Assembly: GCF_021390335.1 (NCBI RefSeq)
Contig: NZ_JAJUXK010000004.1
Span: 620,001 to 684,000, forward strand
DNA length: 64,000 nucleotides
From: Dyadobacter sp. CY343
GTDB taxonomy: Bacteria; Bacteroidota; Bacteroidia; Cytophagales; Spirosomataceae
Direction: 5' to 3'
Position numbers and translations under genes: made by a program. Of the stretch, positions 8,414-16,823 are shown in pieces (the first letter of the stretch is position 1; each line of letters opens with the position of its first letter). The notes below the pieces were generated by a model. That model was given only the letters and a program-made list of their open reading frames with translations. It did not search any database and was not told the DNA's origin.

Positions 8414-9334
8414 ATGCTCAAGAAATTTCCCGCATTCATTTTTTTTGCAAACTACTTCGTCGGGATACTTGCGGTTGCATTATCAATTGAAACGCTGGCT
8501 CAGCTGCACTTGCCGCTTAATTCAATTCCCTATTACCTGCTGATTTTCAGCGCCACGGTATTTTATTATACGATCGCCTATTCCAGTCCGCCGGGCCTCG
8601 AAACTTCCCCAAACCCCCGCACGGAATGGTACCGGACCCACCATCGGTTTGTCCGGTATAGCCAGTATTTCCTCTTCGCACTCTGCCTGATAATTGCCAC
8701 GTGGTTTTCGATAAATGATTTCTCCGGAATTGTCGCGCTGCCATTATATTGGTGGCTGATGATGCTGGCGATATGTGCCGCAGCAGTTTTGTACTACGGG
8801 CTGCTGCCCAAGTCTGTCATTTCTTTTAACCTGAGGAATACGGGCTGGTTAAAAGCATTTGTTATCGGCTTTGTCTGGGCGGGTTTTGTGAATGTTTTTC
8901 CGGTTGCAATGCTAAAAATTGACGGCGGGATTGTCGTTCATGAGCCGGCATTTATGTTTTGGTTATTTATTAAAAATTGGATGGTCATGTCTGCGAACGC
9001 AATTATGTTCGATATGAAAGATTATGAGGACGATGCGAATATCCAGCTGAAAACCTTTGCGGTCGCGATGGGGCTTCGGAATACGATCTTTTATGTATTG
9101 GTACCGCTCCTTTCGGTCGGCCTGCTTTCGTTTCTGACACTGGCTTATTTCGCAGATTTCAGCCCGGTCACGGTCATTTTCAATCTTATCCCTTTTGTCT
9201 CTTACCTGATCGTCGCATTCACCCTGCAAAAACCTAAAAGCGTACTTTTTTATCTGATCGTGATTGACGGATTGCTTCTGGTAAAAGCCATTTGCGGTAT
9301 CCTGGGAAGTTTTTTTACAGACACTATTTACTAG
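8414..9334 (+). CDS. UbiA-like polytopic membrane protein
   Basis: 306 residues with eight or nine hydrophobic segments. The segment NAIMFDMKDYEDDANIQLKT (about 195-214) resembles the second aspartate-rich motif of UbiA prenyltransferases, but the first NDxxDxxxD motif is not recognisable in the corresponding region (about 60-75). It may be a diverged prenyltransferase or a non-catalytic relative in the inner membrane. The next gene, a methyltransferase, starts 6 nt downstream and surely shares the transcript. A prenylation-plus-methylation step on one lipid or aromatic substrate is a plausible reading, but nothing in the sequence proves it. Confidence 0.7.
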   Translation: MLKKFPAFIFFANYFVGILAVALSIETLAQLHLPLNSIPYYLLIFSATVFYYTIAYSSPPGLETSPNPRTEWYRTHHRFVRYSQYFLFALCLIIATWFSINDFSGIVALPLYWWLMMLAICAAAVLYYGLLPKSVISFNLRNTGWLKAFVIGFVWAGFVNVFPVAMLKIDGGIVVHEPAFMFWLFIKNWMVMSANAIMFDMKDYEDDANIQLKTFAVAMGLRNTIFYVLVPLLSVGLLSFLTLAYFADFSPVTVIFNLIPFVSYLIVAFTLQKPKSVLFYLIVIDGLLLVKAICGILGSFFTDTIY

Positions 9335-9340
9335 GAAACA

Positions 9341-9970
9341 ATGAAAAACAACTACGACCGCGTGGCCTGGTTTTACGATTTTCTGGGAGGTATCATTTTT
9401 CAGGGTGCATTAATGCGTTCGCAACAATCGCTGATCAGCTTCATTCATGCACCGGCGCGCGTGCTGATCGTGGGCGGCGGTACCGGACGAATTTTAGAAG
9501 AAATTGCCAAATTACAGCCAGGCGGATTGACGATCGTGTACGTGGAGATATCTGAGAAAATGCTCGAAAAGTCCCGGAAGCGCGACTGCGGCAACAATAA
9601 GGTTACTTTTTTATTAATGCCTATTGATTACTACAATACCGAAGAAGAATTCGATGTGGTCCTGACCCCGTTTCTTTTTGATAATTTTAGTCAGGAAAGA
9701 GCTGCGCAGATATTCAGGATCCTTGATAAGCTGCTGGTTTCGAAGGGAATCTGGCTGTTCGCCGATTTCAGGCTGGAAAACAAAAAACCGGCAGACTGGC
9801 GCAACCGGCTTCTCAAATCGATGTACGCTTTTTTCAATATCTTTCTAAAAATAGAAGCAAAAAACCTGCCGGATACAGCTAGTTTGTTCAAAAAAGCTGG
9901 CTACCGACAGGTATTTCTCGAATTTCACTTCAACCGGTTTATCTATTCACTGGTCTTGGAAAAGCCTTAA
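9341..9970 (+). CDS. class I SAM-dependent methyltransferase
   Basis: 209 residues. The SAM-binding loop VLIVGGGTGRILEEI (about 41-55), the acidic strand end IVYVEISEKMLEKSRK (about 65-80) and motif FDVVLTPFLFDNF (about 104-116) define the Rossmann methyltransferase fold. The C-terminus (about 150-209) is hydrophobic and could contact a membrane substrate. It follows the UbiA-like gene by 6 nt. Its stop codon shares the TTAA at 9967-9970 with the convergent EamA transporter gene. The substrate is unknown; a quinone or prenyl-aromatic acceptor is suggested only by the neighbour. Confidence 0.85.
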   Translation: MKNNYDRVAWFYDFLGGIIFQGALMRSQQSLISFIHAPARVLIVGGGTGRILEEIAKLQPGGLTIVYVEISEKMLEKSRKRDCGNNKVTFLLMPIDYYNTEEEFDVVLTPFLFDNFSQERAAQIFRILDKLLVSKGIWLFADFRLENKKPADWRNRLLKSMYAFFNIFLKIEAKNLPDTASLFKKAGYRQVFLEFHFNRFIYSLVLEKP

Positions 9971-10866
9971 ATCAATGCAGCCCGCCGTCTTCCGAAAATA
10001 AACCGCTCGTTAAAAACGATGATGGAAACCAGGATAAGCGAATAACCGATAATTTGAATGGAGTTGATTTGTTCATGGAAGTAAAACAGCGCGATCGCGA
10101 AGTTCATGAGCGGATTAATGTAAAGCAATATCCCCATCGTCGACGAAGTAACTCCCTGCAATGCGTACAAATTCATATAAAGCGGGATGATCGTGAAGAG
10201 CAGGGCGATCACAAAAATCAATGCGTAAAAGGAAAGTTCAGTAGGAACTCCCTCACTGTAAACCGGATAAAACGGTAGCAGGATCAACGCAGAAAAGAGG
10301 ATCTGCACCGTAAGTACCAGAAATTTATCCAAACCCATATTCTTCCGCTGACTTACCAGGTAGAATGCATAGGAAGCCGCTACGATCATACTGTATGCAA
10401 TATCGGCTATGTTATTAAAAGACAACAACATACAACTGAAAACACTTATTGCAACCGCTGTCCACTGCCACTTGCTGAGCTTTTCATGCAATACAAAATA
10501 CGCGATTACGGTCGTCATGATCGGGCAAACCAGGTAGGCGAAAGACGCGGCTTTGATACTGATGTGGTTCATCACGTAAATAAAGAAGAACCAGTTGGCA
10601 GTGAGCAGGATACCTCCGGACAATGTTAGTAAAATGGCCTTATTCCGCTGCTTTGCGGGCATTGCTTTCAGCAACTTCACATTTTCCCTCAAAACCCGCT
10701 TCCTGAAAAACAGACAGATCACCGACATGATCACGGCGCAGAGAAATACCCTGTAAAACAAAATATCGAGCGAAGCGTAGGCAGATAGCGGTTTGAGTGC
10801 CAGACTGAAAAACCCCCAGATCATGAATGAAATGAATGCGGCGAGGTAATATTTTGAAAATTTCAT
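9967..10866 (-). CDS. EamA/RarD-type drug/metabolite transporter
   Basis: 299 residues from the ATG at 10866 (MKFSKYYLAAFISFMIWGFF), which begins directly before the first membrane helix; a 27-residue upstream extension is charged and unlikely. About ten hydrophobic helices in two EamA halves are visible, with GFFSLALKPL, SFAYLVCPIMTTVIAY and the C-terminal GILLYINPLMNFAIALFYFHE. The pattern is closest to the RarD branch of the EamA superfamily. These inner-membrane carriers export or import metabolites such as amino acids; the substrate cannot be named. It converges on the methyltransferase gene with a shared TTAA. Confidence 0.87.
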   Translation of the reverse strand: MKFSKYYLAAFISFMIWGFFSLALKPLSAYASLDILFYRVFLCAVIMSVICLFFRKRVLRENVKLLKAMPAKQRNKAILLTLSGGILLTANWFFFIYVMNHISIKAASFAYLVCPIMTTVIAYFVLHEKLSKWQWTAVAISVFSCMLLSFNNIADIAYSMIVAASYAFYLVSQRKNMGLDKFLVLTVQILFSALILLPFYPVYSEGVPTELSFYALIFVIALLFTIIPLYMNLYALQGVTSSTMGILLYINPLMNFAIALFYFHEQINSIQIIGYSLILVSIIVFNERFIFGRRRAALI

Positions 10867-10997
10867 GCTATTGAAGTCACTTGGATAGTCAACCAACAGT
10901 AAAAGATCGGTGCAGGTTTCGCTTCGGTCGAAATTTGCAGGCTGCATTTGGGAGACTTAGTGACCGGCGTTTTCTGCGGGTTGTACTAAAAAACGCG

Positions 10998-11026
10998 TTT
11001 CGCTGGAACCTAAGAAGGTACATTTG
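10998..11026 (+). promoter_or_regulatory. putative promoter of the HAD hydrolase gene
   Basis: TACATTTG at 11019-11026 matches the TAnnTTTG -7 element exactly. A weak -33 element (TTTC, 10998-11001) lies 17 bp upstream. The ATG at 11061 is 34 nt further on. Confidence 0.45.
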
Positions 11027-11060
11027 CCTTCATTAATGTAAGTATTTATAAAAAAACAGT

Positions 11061-11858
11061 ATGAATTTTTCCGATATCAGGCTGATCGCTACCGACATGG
11101 ACGGTACGCTTTTGAACTCAAAACACGAAGTACACGAATCCTTTTACCCCGTTTTCCAGAAAATAAAAGACCACGGAATCGTATTCGTCGCAGCGAGCGG
11201 CCGCCAGTATTTCAATCTCACCAAAGCACTTGACCGGATTAAAGACCAGGTAATTTTCGCCGCCGAAAATGGCAGTTATGTGGTTTTCCAGGATGAAGAA
11301 ATTCATATTCAGCCCATTGACCAGGATATTGTGCGCGAACTGATCACGATCGGCAGGACTATCCCGAATACCTACCCTATTATCTGTGGAAAAAAGAAAG
11401 CATATGTGGAAAGCGACGAGCCTGAGTTTATCAACCACTTAAAACTCTATTTTGAGAGATATGAAGTGGTGGAAGATCTGCTTGCGATCAAAGATGACAA
11501 ATTCCTCAAATTCACACTCTGCGACCTGGCTGGCTCAGAAGTGAACAGTTATCCGCATTATAAAAGATTTGAAGACGATTTACAGGTGAAAATTTCCGGG
11601 CCGATCTGGCTGGATATTTCAGATAAAAAGGCCAACAAAGGCCGCGCGATGGAGGTTTTACAGGAAAAATTCAATGTAACGCCCGAGCAAACGATGGTTT
11701 TCGGTGATTATCTGAACGACCTGGAAATGCTGGAAAAGGCACATTATTCCTACGCAATGGCGAATGCGCACCCGGATATCAAAAAAATAGCCCGTTTCAT
11801 CGCCAAAAGCAACGATGAAAACGGGGTAATTGAGGTTCTTTCCGAATTAACGGATTAA
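11061..11858 (+). CDS. Cof-type HAD-IIB sugar phosphatase
   Basis: 265 residues. Motif I is LIATDMDGTLLNSKH (about 8-22) with the nucleophile Asp, motif II is VAASGRQY (about 45-52), motif III lysine lies in KANKGRAM (about 192-199) and motif IV is VFGDYLNDLEML (about 213-224). This is the complete Cof/YidA-type haloacid dehalogenase set with a C2 cap between about 85 and 180. Enzymes of this family dephosphorylate sugar phosphates and other small phosphates in the cytoplasm; specificity is usually broad. Its stop codon shares the TTAA at 11855-11858 with convergent fabF. Confidence 0.92.
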   Translation: MNFSDIRLIATDMDGTLLNSKHEVHESFYPVFQKIKDHGIVFVAASGRQYFNLTKALDRIKDQVIFAAENGSYVVFQDEEIHIQPIDQDIVRELITIGRTIPNTYPIICGKKKAYVESDEPEFINHLKLYFERYEVVEDLLAIKDDKFLKFTLCDLAGSEVNSYPHYKRFEDDLQVKISGPIWLDISDKKANKGRAMEVLQEKFNVTPEQTMVFGDYLNDLEMLEKAHYSYAMANAHPDIKKIARFIAKSNDENGVIEVLSELTD

Positions 11859-13111
11859 TTCTCTTCGGTATATTTCTTGAAAATAGAAGTCGCGGTGTGA
11901 CCTCCGAAACCGAAAGTATTGTTCAGCGCGTAGTTAATCGTCTGGTTCACCGAGTCTCCAAGAATGATATTCAATCCTTCGGGCACGTTTTCGTCCAGGT
12001 TTTGGGTATTGATTGTTCCCGGAATGATATCATTTTTGACAGCCAGTGCACAGACAATGCTTTCAATCGCACCAGCAGCACCGAGTAAGTGGCCGGTCAT
12101 CGATTTTGTAGCGCTGATCGCCACGGTATGGTCGCCGAAAACGGACTTGATCGCATTCAGCTCGCTCATATCGCCCAGGCCAGTCGAAGTGGCGTGCGCA
12201 TTCACGTAATCGATCTTGTCAGGCGTGATACCCGCTTCTTTCAACGCTTTTCTCATACCCAAAGCTGCGCCCATTCCATCGGGAGGAGTGCCGGTAAGGT
12301 GATAAGCATCGGCCGCCATTCCGCCACCAACAATTTCGGCGTAGATTTTCGCTCCTCTTGCTACTGCAAAGTCATAATCTTCCAGGATCAGTGCTCCTGC
12401 GCCTTCGCCCATCACGAATCCGTCACGCGTTTTATCAAATGGCCGGGAAGCTGTTGCCGGATCGTCGTTTCTTTTGGAAAGTGCCTGTGCTGCACCGAAA
12501 CCGCCCAGTGCGGAATAGATAATAGCAGCCTCGGAGCCTCCTGCAACCATTATTTTCGCCTTTCCCATTCTGATTGTATCGAATGCTGCGATCAATGCAG
12601 TATTTGAAGACGCACAGGCTGACACAGTGCAATAGTTGGGACCGTGCAGTTTGTGGCGGATCGAAATCACACCGGCTGCAATATCCACGATCATCTTAGG
12701 GATAAAGAAAGGACTGAAACGGGGCACGCCGTCGGAGGCATGGAATTCCATCAGCTGATCTTCGAAAGTGCCCATACCACCGTTTCCCGTCGCCCAGATC
12801 ACACCGGCGTCGTAACGGTCGGTAATGTCCATGGTTGCGAAATCCAACCCGGCGTCTTTGATCGCCATATCCGAAGCCGCAATCGCGTATTGGGTATGCA
12901 GATCGTATTTTTTCAGTTCTTTCTTGTCGATAAATTCTTCCGGATTGAAGCCGTTGACTTCACATCCGAACTGCGTCTTAAACTTCGATACGTCCTTCTT
13001 AGTAATGGTCGCAGCACCGCTTTTACCATTCACGATATTTTCCCAGAATTCGTCGACCGAATTCCCCAGGGGAGAAATGACTCCCATTCCTGTAACAACA
13101 ACTCTTTTCAT
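11855..13111 (-). CDS. fabF: 3-oxoacyl-ACP synthase II (KAS II)
   Basis: 418 residues from the ATG at 13111 (MKRVVVTGMGVISPLG); a 12-residue upstream extension overlaps nothing useful and lacks family match. The KAS II triad is intact: Cys166 in TVSACASS, His306 in NAHATSTG and His341 in KSMTGHLLGAAG, with Lys336. It elongates acyl chains on acyl carrier protein. No acpP, rnc or other fab gene is nearby, unlike the usual fabF locus. It instead lies 36 nt after a DUF2798 gene and an SDR gene in a TetR-controlled run, so it may be a second, accessory copy. It converges on the HAD gene with a shared TTAA. Confidence 0.9.
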   Translation of the reverse strand: MKRVVVTGMGVISPLGNSVDEFWENIVNGKSGAATITKKDVSKFKTQFGCEVNGFNPEEFIDKKELKKYDLHTQYAIAASDMAIKDAGLDFATMDITDRYDAGVIWATGNGGMGTFEDQLMEFHASDGVPRFSPFFIPKMIVDIAAGVISIRHKLHGPNYCTVSACASSNTALIAAFDTIRMGKAKIMVAGGSEAAIIYSALGGFGAAQALSKRNDDPATASRPFDKTRDGFVMGEGAGALILEDYDFAVARGAKIYAEIVGGGMAADAYHLTGTPPDGMGAALGMRKALKEAGITPDKIDYVNAHATSTGLGDMSELNAIKSVFGDHTVAISATKSMTGHLLGAAGAIESIVCALAVKNDIIPGTINTQNLDENVPEGLNIILGDSVNQTINYALNNTFGFGGHTATSIFKKYTEEN

Positions 13112-13147
13112 AAAAATCTTTAACGGTTTCTCAGACTCCGGAAGCAA

Positions 13148-13381
13148 TTAGTCAACTTCCTCAGTCACTGTATCTTTAAACATAGTCGCCACCAGCTTCT
13201 GCACCTGCGGACCGACGATCAGTATCGCGGGTATCACCACGAGGTAGGCCATGCTCCAAGATTTCAGCCAAATCACCAAAAAATTGGCAACAAATCCAAT
13301 ATTTATAGAAATCAAAGTGAAGGAAATTATACCCGTTGTAATTATTCCCATGATCAGTGCAAATGCGATTTTCTGTCTCAT
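13148..13381 (-). CDS. DUF2798 two-helix membrane protein
   Basis: 77 residues with two membrane helices (about 6-27 and 35-58) and a short acidic tail (TVTEEVD). The arrangement matches the DUF2798 family, whose function is unknown. It sits 38 nt after the SDR gene and 36 nt before fabF on the same strand, so the three are likely co-transcribed. A role at the membrane in modifying or sensing a fatty-acid-related compound is a guess from context. Confidence 0.8.
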   Translation of the reverse strand: MRQKIAFALIMGIITTGIISFTLISINIGFVANFLVIWLKSWSMAYLVVIPAILIVGPQVQKLVATMFKDTVTEEVD

Positions 13382-13419
13382 TTTTGGTGTGTCTAAATGT
13401 CGCTTTCCGGCAGATCAGA

Positions 13420-14172
13420 TCAGAATATAGTCACTCCCGGGTTCATCGCTTTCAATGCCTCAGACGGAGAACTTAAAAACAGCTCGAACAAATGAGCGGT
13501 CTGCCCTACCCTCACTTCGAGGGTATTGGTTTCAAAAGCGTTTACCAATTCGTCAGCAACCACTTTGGCCGGAATACCATTTGCACCGCCTATTTCCTGA
13601 GAAAAATCCGTGTTAACCAGCGGCGGAACCAATTCAAATACCTGCACCGAGCTGGTTTTGCCGAGCGAAATACGCAGCGACTGGGTATACGAATGCAAAG
13701 CCGCCTTGCTCGCGCCGTAAGTCGGGATAATATGGTTCGGAACCAATGCGGCGATACTCGAAACATTCACGATCGCCGCTTCGCCGGCTTTTTTGAGTTG
13801 CGGCAATAACGCATTGTTCAGGCGGATGATCGACAAATAATTGGTCAGCATTTCGTCTTCGGCGATCTGCGCCGGATCTTTTCCTTCGTCCAGGTCATAA
13901 TAAGCCGCTTTCCCGGCATTGTTGATTACCACATTCAGCTGTGGGAATTCGGTTTGAAGTCTGGATACGAGTTGCTCTACATCTGCGGGGTTGGTGACAT
14001 CGGAGACAATACCTGTCACATTTTTGAGTTTCGCCGCTGCATTGGCCAGCCGGTCTCTGTCTCGACCTGTGATAATTACCTTGTTATTAAGTTCAGAGAA
14101 AGCTTTCGCGATCTCAAATCCGATCCCTGCACTTCCGCCTGTGATCAGTATGGTATTTCCTGTTGTTTTCAT
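13420..14172 (-). CDS. short-chain dehydrogenase/reductase (DltE-like)
   Basis: 250 residues. TGGSAGIGFEIA (about 11-22) is the NAD(P)-binding glycine motif, NNAGKAAYYD the structural NAG motif, VNVSSIAAL the catalytic serine region and YGASKAAL (about 153-160) supplies the Tyr/Lys pair. The C-terminus VPPLVNTDF is typical of the classical SDR/DltE-like group. It reduces or oxidises a carbonyl or alcohol on an unknown substrate. An operator palindrome at 14206-14225 stands just upstream, and the TetR gene precedes it, so it is the first target gene of that regulator. Confidence 0.92.
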   Translation of the reverse strand: MKTTGNTILITGGSAGIGFEIAKAFSELNNKVIITGRDRDRLANAAAKLKNVTGIVSDVTNPADVEQLVSRLQTEFPQLNVVINNAGKAAYYDLDEGKDPAQIAEDEMLTNYLSIIRLNNALLPQLKKAGEAAIVNVSSIAALVPNHIIPTYGASKAALHSYTQSLRISLGKTSSVQVFELVPPLVNTDFSQEIGGANGIPAKVVADELVNAFETNTLEVRVGQTAHLFELFLSSPSEALKAMNPGVTIF

Positions 14173-14205
14173 TTTTGTTTTAAAATTGGTTTTATAAAAT
14201 CACTT

Positions 14206-14225
14206 AATATACCGATCGGTATATT
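14206..14225 (-). promoter_or_regulatory. TetR operator 1 in the SDR promoter
   Basis: AATATACCGATCGGTATATT is a perfect 20-bp palindrome. On the minus strand it sits between a TTTG element (complement at 14232-14235) and an imperfect -7 element, directly where a repressor would block transcription of the SDR gene. Its half sites are the same as those of operator 2 upstream of the TetR gene. Confidence 0.85.
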
Positions 14226-14240
14226 TCTGGTCAAAATTTT

Positions 14241-14828
14241 TTATTCCAAATCGTTAATCATTTTCTGCACAGCCTTCATGATCGCTTTCCTGTAATTCAG
14301 CTTACCTGTCACTTTGCCGATCATTATTCCGCCCTCGATCAATGCAATGATCGAGATCGCAGTTTCTTCCGGGTCAATATGACTGCTGAACTCATTATCG
14401 ACAATCCCTTTTTTGATCAATCCTGAAATAGCGTTTTTCCAGCTTGTGATGGCGTCAGATGCTTTTTCGCGCAACATAGGGTGGGTATCGTCGGCTTCGG
14501 TGGACGTATTCAGAATCGGACAGCCGCCTGCCGGGAAAGGGTGATGCAGGAAGTTTTCGTAAATGTCGACGTATACAAGCAATTTTTCCCGGGCCGTAGA
14601 TTTTTTGTCCATTTCCACACGTACTGCCGAAAACATGCATTTCAGGTTGTGCTCAAATGCCGCCAGTGCAACTTCATCCTTATTCTCAAAATTCCCGTAA
14701 ATACTGCCTTTTGTAAGACCCGTCGCGCTGATCATATCATTTAACGAAGTGCCGGCATACCCCTTCATATTGAAGATCGGTGCCGTTTTTTCGATGATAA
14801 ATTGTCGCGTACGTTCTGCCTTGCTCAT
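14241..14828 (-). CDS. TetR/AcrR-family repressor
   Basis: 195 residues from the ATG at 14828 (MSKAERTRQFIIEKTAP); an upstream frame would run through the promoter and operator. The N-terminal helix-turn-helix is GYAGTSLNDMISATGLTKGS then IYGNFENKDEVALAAF, the TetR pattern. The C-terminal ligand domain (about 75-190) carries the TetR_C-like block HHPFPAGGCPILNTSTEADD seen in YfiR-type and similar regulators. It is probably an autorepressor that also controls the downstream SDR-DUF2798-fabF genes, as both promoters carry the same palindrome. The inducer is unknown; a reactive or lipid-like compound would fit the targets. Confidence 0.93.
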   Translation of the reverse strand: MSKAERTRQFIIEKTAPIFNMKGYAGTSLNDMISATGLTKGSIYGNFENKDEVALAAFEHNLKCMFSAVRVEMDKKSTAREKLLVYVDIYENFLHHPFPAGGCPILNTSTEADDTHPMLREKASDAITSWKNAISGLIKKGIVDNEFSSHIDPEETAISIIALIEGGIMIGKVTGKLNYRKAIMKAVQKMINDLE

Positions 14829-14848
14829 TTCGTTTTGTATTGACAATG

Positions 14849-14880
14849 CAAAAATATACCAGTCGGTATATTCTTGCAAA
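14849..14880 (-). promoter_or_regulatory. TetR gene promoter with operator 2
   Basis: On the minus strand TTTG (14880-14877), a 20-bp spacer and TATTTTTG (14856-14849) form an exact Bacteroidota promoter. A near-perfect palindrome (14853-14872, half sites AATATACC and GGTATATT) fills the spacer and overlaps the -7 element. It differs from operator 1 only at the two central base pairs. This is the layout expected for autorepression. Confidence 0.85.
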
Positions 14881-14912
14881 TATTCGCAGTTATTTATTTT
14901 AGAAGAACAAAA

Positions 14913-14944
14913 AAAGTGGCCTGATCAATCGACCAGGCCACTTT
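14913..14944 (-). terminator. rho-independent terminator of the PQQ-type dehydrogenase gene
   Basis: Arms 14913-14923 and 14934-14944 (AAAGTGGCCTG and its complement) form a perfect 11-bp stem with a possible extension into the loop. A-runs on the plus strand give a T-tract on the minus strand. It follows the stop codon at 14965. Confidence 0.85.
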
Positions 14945-14964
14945 CTATTTCCATAATTAACTGC

Positions 14965-16233
14965 TTACTGGGCAGCCACGCGCCAGATCGTACCGCCGCT
15001 ATCATCGTTTACCAGCATAGAACCGTCGTCCATCACCGTCACACCCACCGGGCGACCATATACTTTCTTTGCACTCTCGACAAAACCCGTCAGAAAGTCC
15101 TCAGGCTTACCGGCAGGTTTCCCATTTTTAAACGGAACAAAAACTACCTTGTATCCCGAGAGCGCCGACCTGTTCCACGAACCGTGCTGGCCTACAAATG
15201 CACCATTCTGGTATTTCGTCGGAAACTTGGTCTTATCATAAAAAGCCAAACCCAGCGAAGCAGTATGCGACCCTACCGGAACGTCCGGCACGATCGTTTT
15301 TGCTACCAGCCCGGGATTCTCTCCTTTTCTTCTCGGATCTTCATTTTGACCAAAATATGCGTAAGGCCAGCCGTAGAACCCGCCTTCCTTCACACTTGTA
15401 ATGTAGTCAGGCACGAGGTCATCGCCCAGTTTATCTCTCTCGTTCACCGCAGTCCACAGTGTTTTGCTACCCGGAGCCCAATCCATTCCAACCGGATTTC
15501 GAAGTCCGCTTGCATACACCCTTTCGCCACTTCCGTCGGGATTTACTTCCAGGATATTAGCTCGTCGTTTTTCCTCCTCCATCCCGTGATCAGCCACATT
15601 ACTGGCAGAACCAACTGAAATATAGATTTTGGAACCATCTGCATTTGCAAGCAGATTCCTAGTCCAGTGGTTATTATACCCGCCAGCCGGCAGTTCAACG
15701 ATCTTCTCGCCTTTGCTGGTAATTTTGGTTTCGCCCGGTTTGTATGGATATCTGTATAGTCCGTCGGTATTAGCGACATAGAAAAAGTTGTTTAACACTA
15801 ACATTCCCAAGGGCTTATTCAGCTTCTCCATGAAAATTTCGCGCATTTCAGGCTTACCATCCTTGTTCACGTCACGCAATAATGTGATCCTGTCGGCACT
15901 TTTCTTGGTCGCAGATTCGGCTACAAAAATGTCTCCGTTCGGCGCAACGTAAGTCCACCTCGGGCTATCCAGCTTGTCGGCAAACTTGGTTACGGTGAAC
16001 CCTGCGGGCGCGGTGGGCATTTTCCCTTCCGGCCAGCCAGCTTCCTCGGGCCGGTTTTCCGCCGATTCGGTCGCAAACGGAGCTGGTAAAGTGAGTTTGT
16101 CAGTCTGAGTTGCGACGGAATCGGGGCCTTGTTGTTGGGCCTCCTCTTTTTCCTTTTCGCTTACCTTGCTGTTACATCCGATTACCGAAAATCCGGCAAG
16201 CAGGCACAGTAGGGCGAGTTTGTTGGTGTTCAT
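14965..16233 (-). CDS. PQQ-dependent sugar dehydrogenase-type lipoprotein (sorbosone dehydrogenase family)
   Basis: 422 residues. The N-terminus has a lipobox (LLAGFSVIGC, Cys20) followed by an acidic, glutamine-rich linker. The rest is a beta-propeller of the soluble glucose/sorbosone dehydrogenase type: VAPNGDIFVAES, NHWTRNLLANADGSKIYISV, YASGLRNPVGMDWAPG, EGGFYGWPYAYFG and the C-terminal GRPVGVTVMDDGSMLVNDD. Family members oxidise sugars with PQQ bound to the propeller, outside the inner membrane. Whether this one binds PQQ is not shown, as no PQQ biosynthesis genes are in view. A second, distinct family member lies at 45604-46782. Confidence 0.88.
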   Translation of the reverse strand: MNTNKLALLCLLAGFSVIGCNSKVSEKEKEEAQQQGPDSVATQTDKLTLPAPFATESAENRPEEAGWPEGKMPTAPAGFTVTKFADKLDSPRWTYVAPNGDIFVAESATKKSADRITLLRDVNKDGKPEMREIFMEKLNKPLGMLVLNNFFYVANTDGLYRYPYKPGETKITSKGEKIVELPAGGYNNHWTRNLLANADGSKIYISVGSASNVADHGMEEEKRRANILEVNPDGSGERVYASGLRNPVGMDWAPGSKTLWTAVNERDKLGDDLVPDYITSVKEGGFYGWPYAYFGQNEDPRRKGENPGLVAKTIVPDVPVGSHTASLGLAFYDKTKFPTKYQNGAFVGQHGSWNRSALSGYKVVFVPFKNGKPAGKPEDFLTGFVESAKKVYGRPVGVTVMDDGSMLVNDDSGGTIWRVAAQ

Positions 16234-16255
16234 ATTTGGTTTTGGTTAAAAGCAA

Positions 16256-16293
16256 AAAAGCAGGTCAAAGTCTTTCGACCTCAACCTGCTTTT
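16256..16293 (-). terminator. terminator hairpin downstream of the NTF2-like gene
   Basis: Arms 16256-16265 and 16284-16293 (AAAAGCAGGT and its complement) form a 10-bp stem extending to GCAAAA/TTTTGC ends. The loop is 18 nt. It lies between the stop of the 16325-16762 gene and the start of the dehydrogenase gene, giving each its own transcript. Confidence 0.7.
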
Positions 16294-16324
16294 GCAATAA
16301 TAATGCCAGTAACCACCGACTATG

Positions 16325-16762
16325 CTATACTAACCCTCTCTCCTTTAACACAGCCTGCTCATCGCCGGTAATATATGCGAAGATTTTGAGTTCATTTTTT
16401 CTGTTTTGTATAAAATAAATCACACTAAACTCCATCGAATTTTCACTACCGTCCTTTTCATAAAAGGATTCCCACCGCACATCGACGAGGTAATGCATCT
16501 CGTTCAGTTCCGTAATATCGATCTGCCTGATCTCCATTTTAGTAATCCCGATCGACCGGTAGAATTCGTAACCTTTCGGGACTGCTTCGAGAAACTGCGC
16601 GTCATTTTTTCCACCTGAAATACCTACCGGACTGGCTTCCACAAAAAAATCTGCGAAAACTTTGGCTGTATCTTCTGCCACGACTTGTCCCGCCAGCCCT
16701 TCTTCAAAACGCTTTTCATACTCCTCGAAAAATGCCTGAATCTGATCATTTATATCTTCCAT
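16325..16762 (-). CDS. NTF2-like cytoplasmic protein of unknown function
   Basis: 145 residues without a signal peptide. An N-terminal helix (EDINDQIQAFFEEYEKRFEEG), a second helix around LAGQVVAEDTAKVFADFFVEAS and then strands (TKMEIRQIDITELN, HYLVDVRWESFYE, EFSVIYFIQNRKNELKIFAYI) fit the cone-shaped SnoaL/NTF2 fold. Enzymatic and binding members both exist, so no role can be assigned. It is followed by a terminator and appears to be a single-gene unit. Confidence 0.75.
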   Translation of the reverse strand: MEDINDQIQAFFEEYEKRFEEGLAGQVVAEDTAKVFADFFVEASPVGISGGKNDAQFLEAVPKGYEFYRSIGITKMEIRQIDITELNEMHYLVDVRWESFYEKDGSENSMEFSVIYFIQNRKNELKIFAYITGDEQAVLKERGLV

Positions 16763-16823
16763 CGTTCCTGTTCGCTTTGTTGATTGCGGGGTAACGACAA
16801 AGAACTATGCCAACATTGGGGGA

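Noticed and set aside
14749..15618. 289-codon open frame opposite the TetR and dehydrogenase genes
   Set aside because: It crosses a promoter, an operator and a terminator and shows no protein-like pattern.
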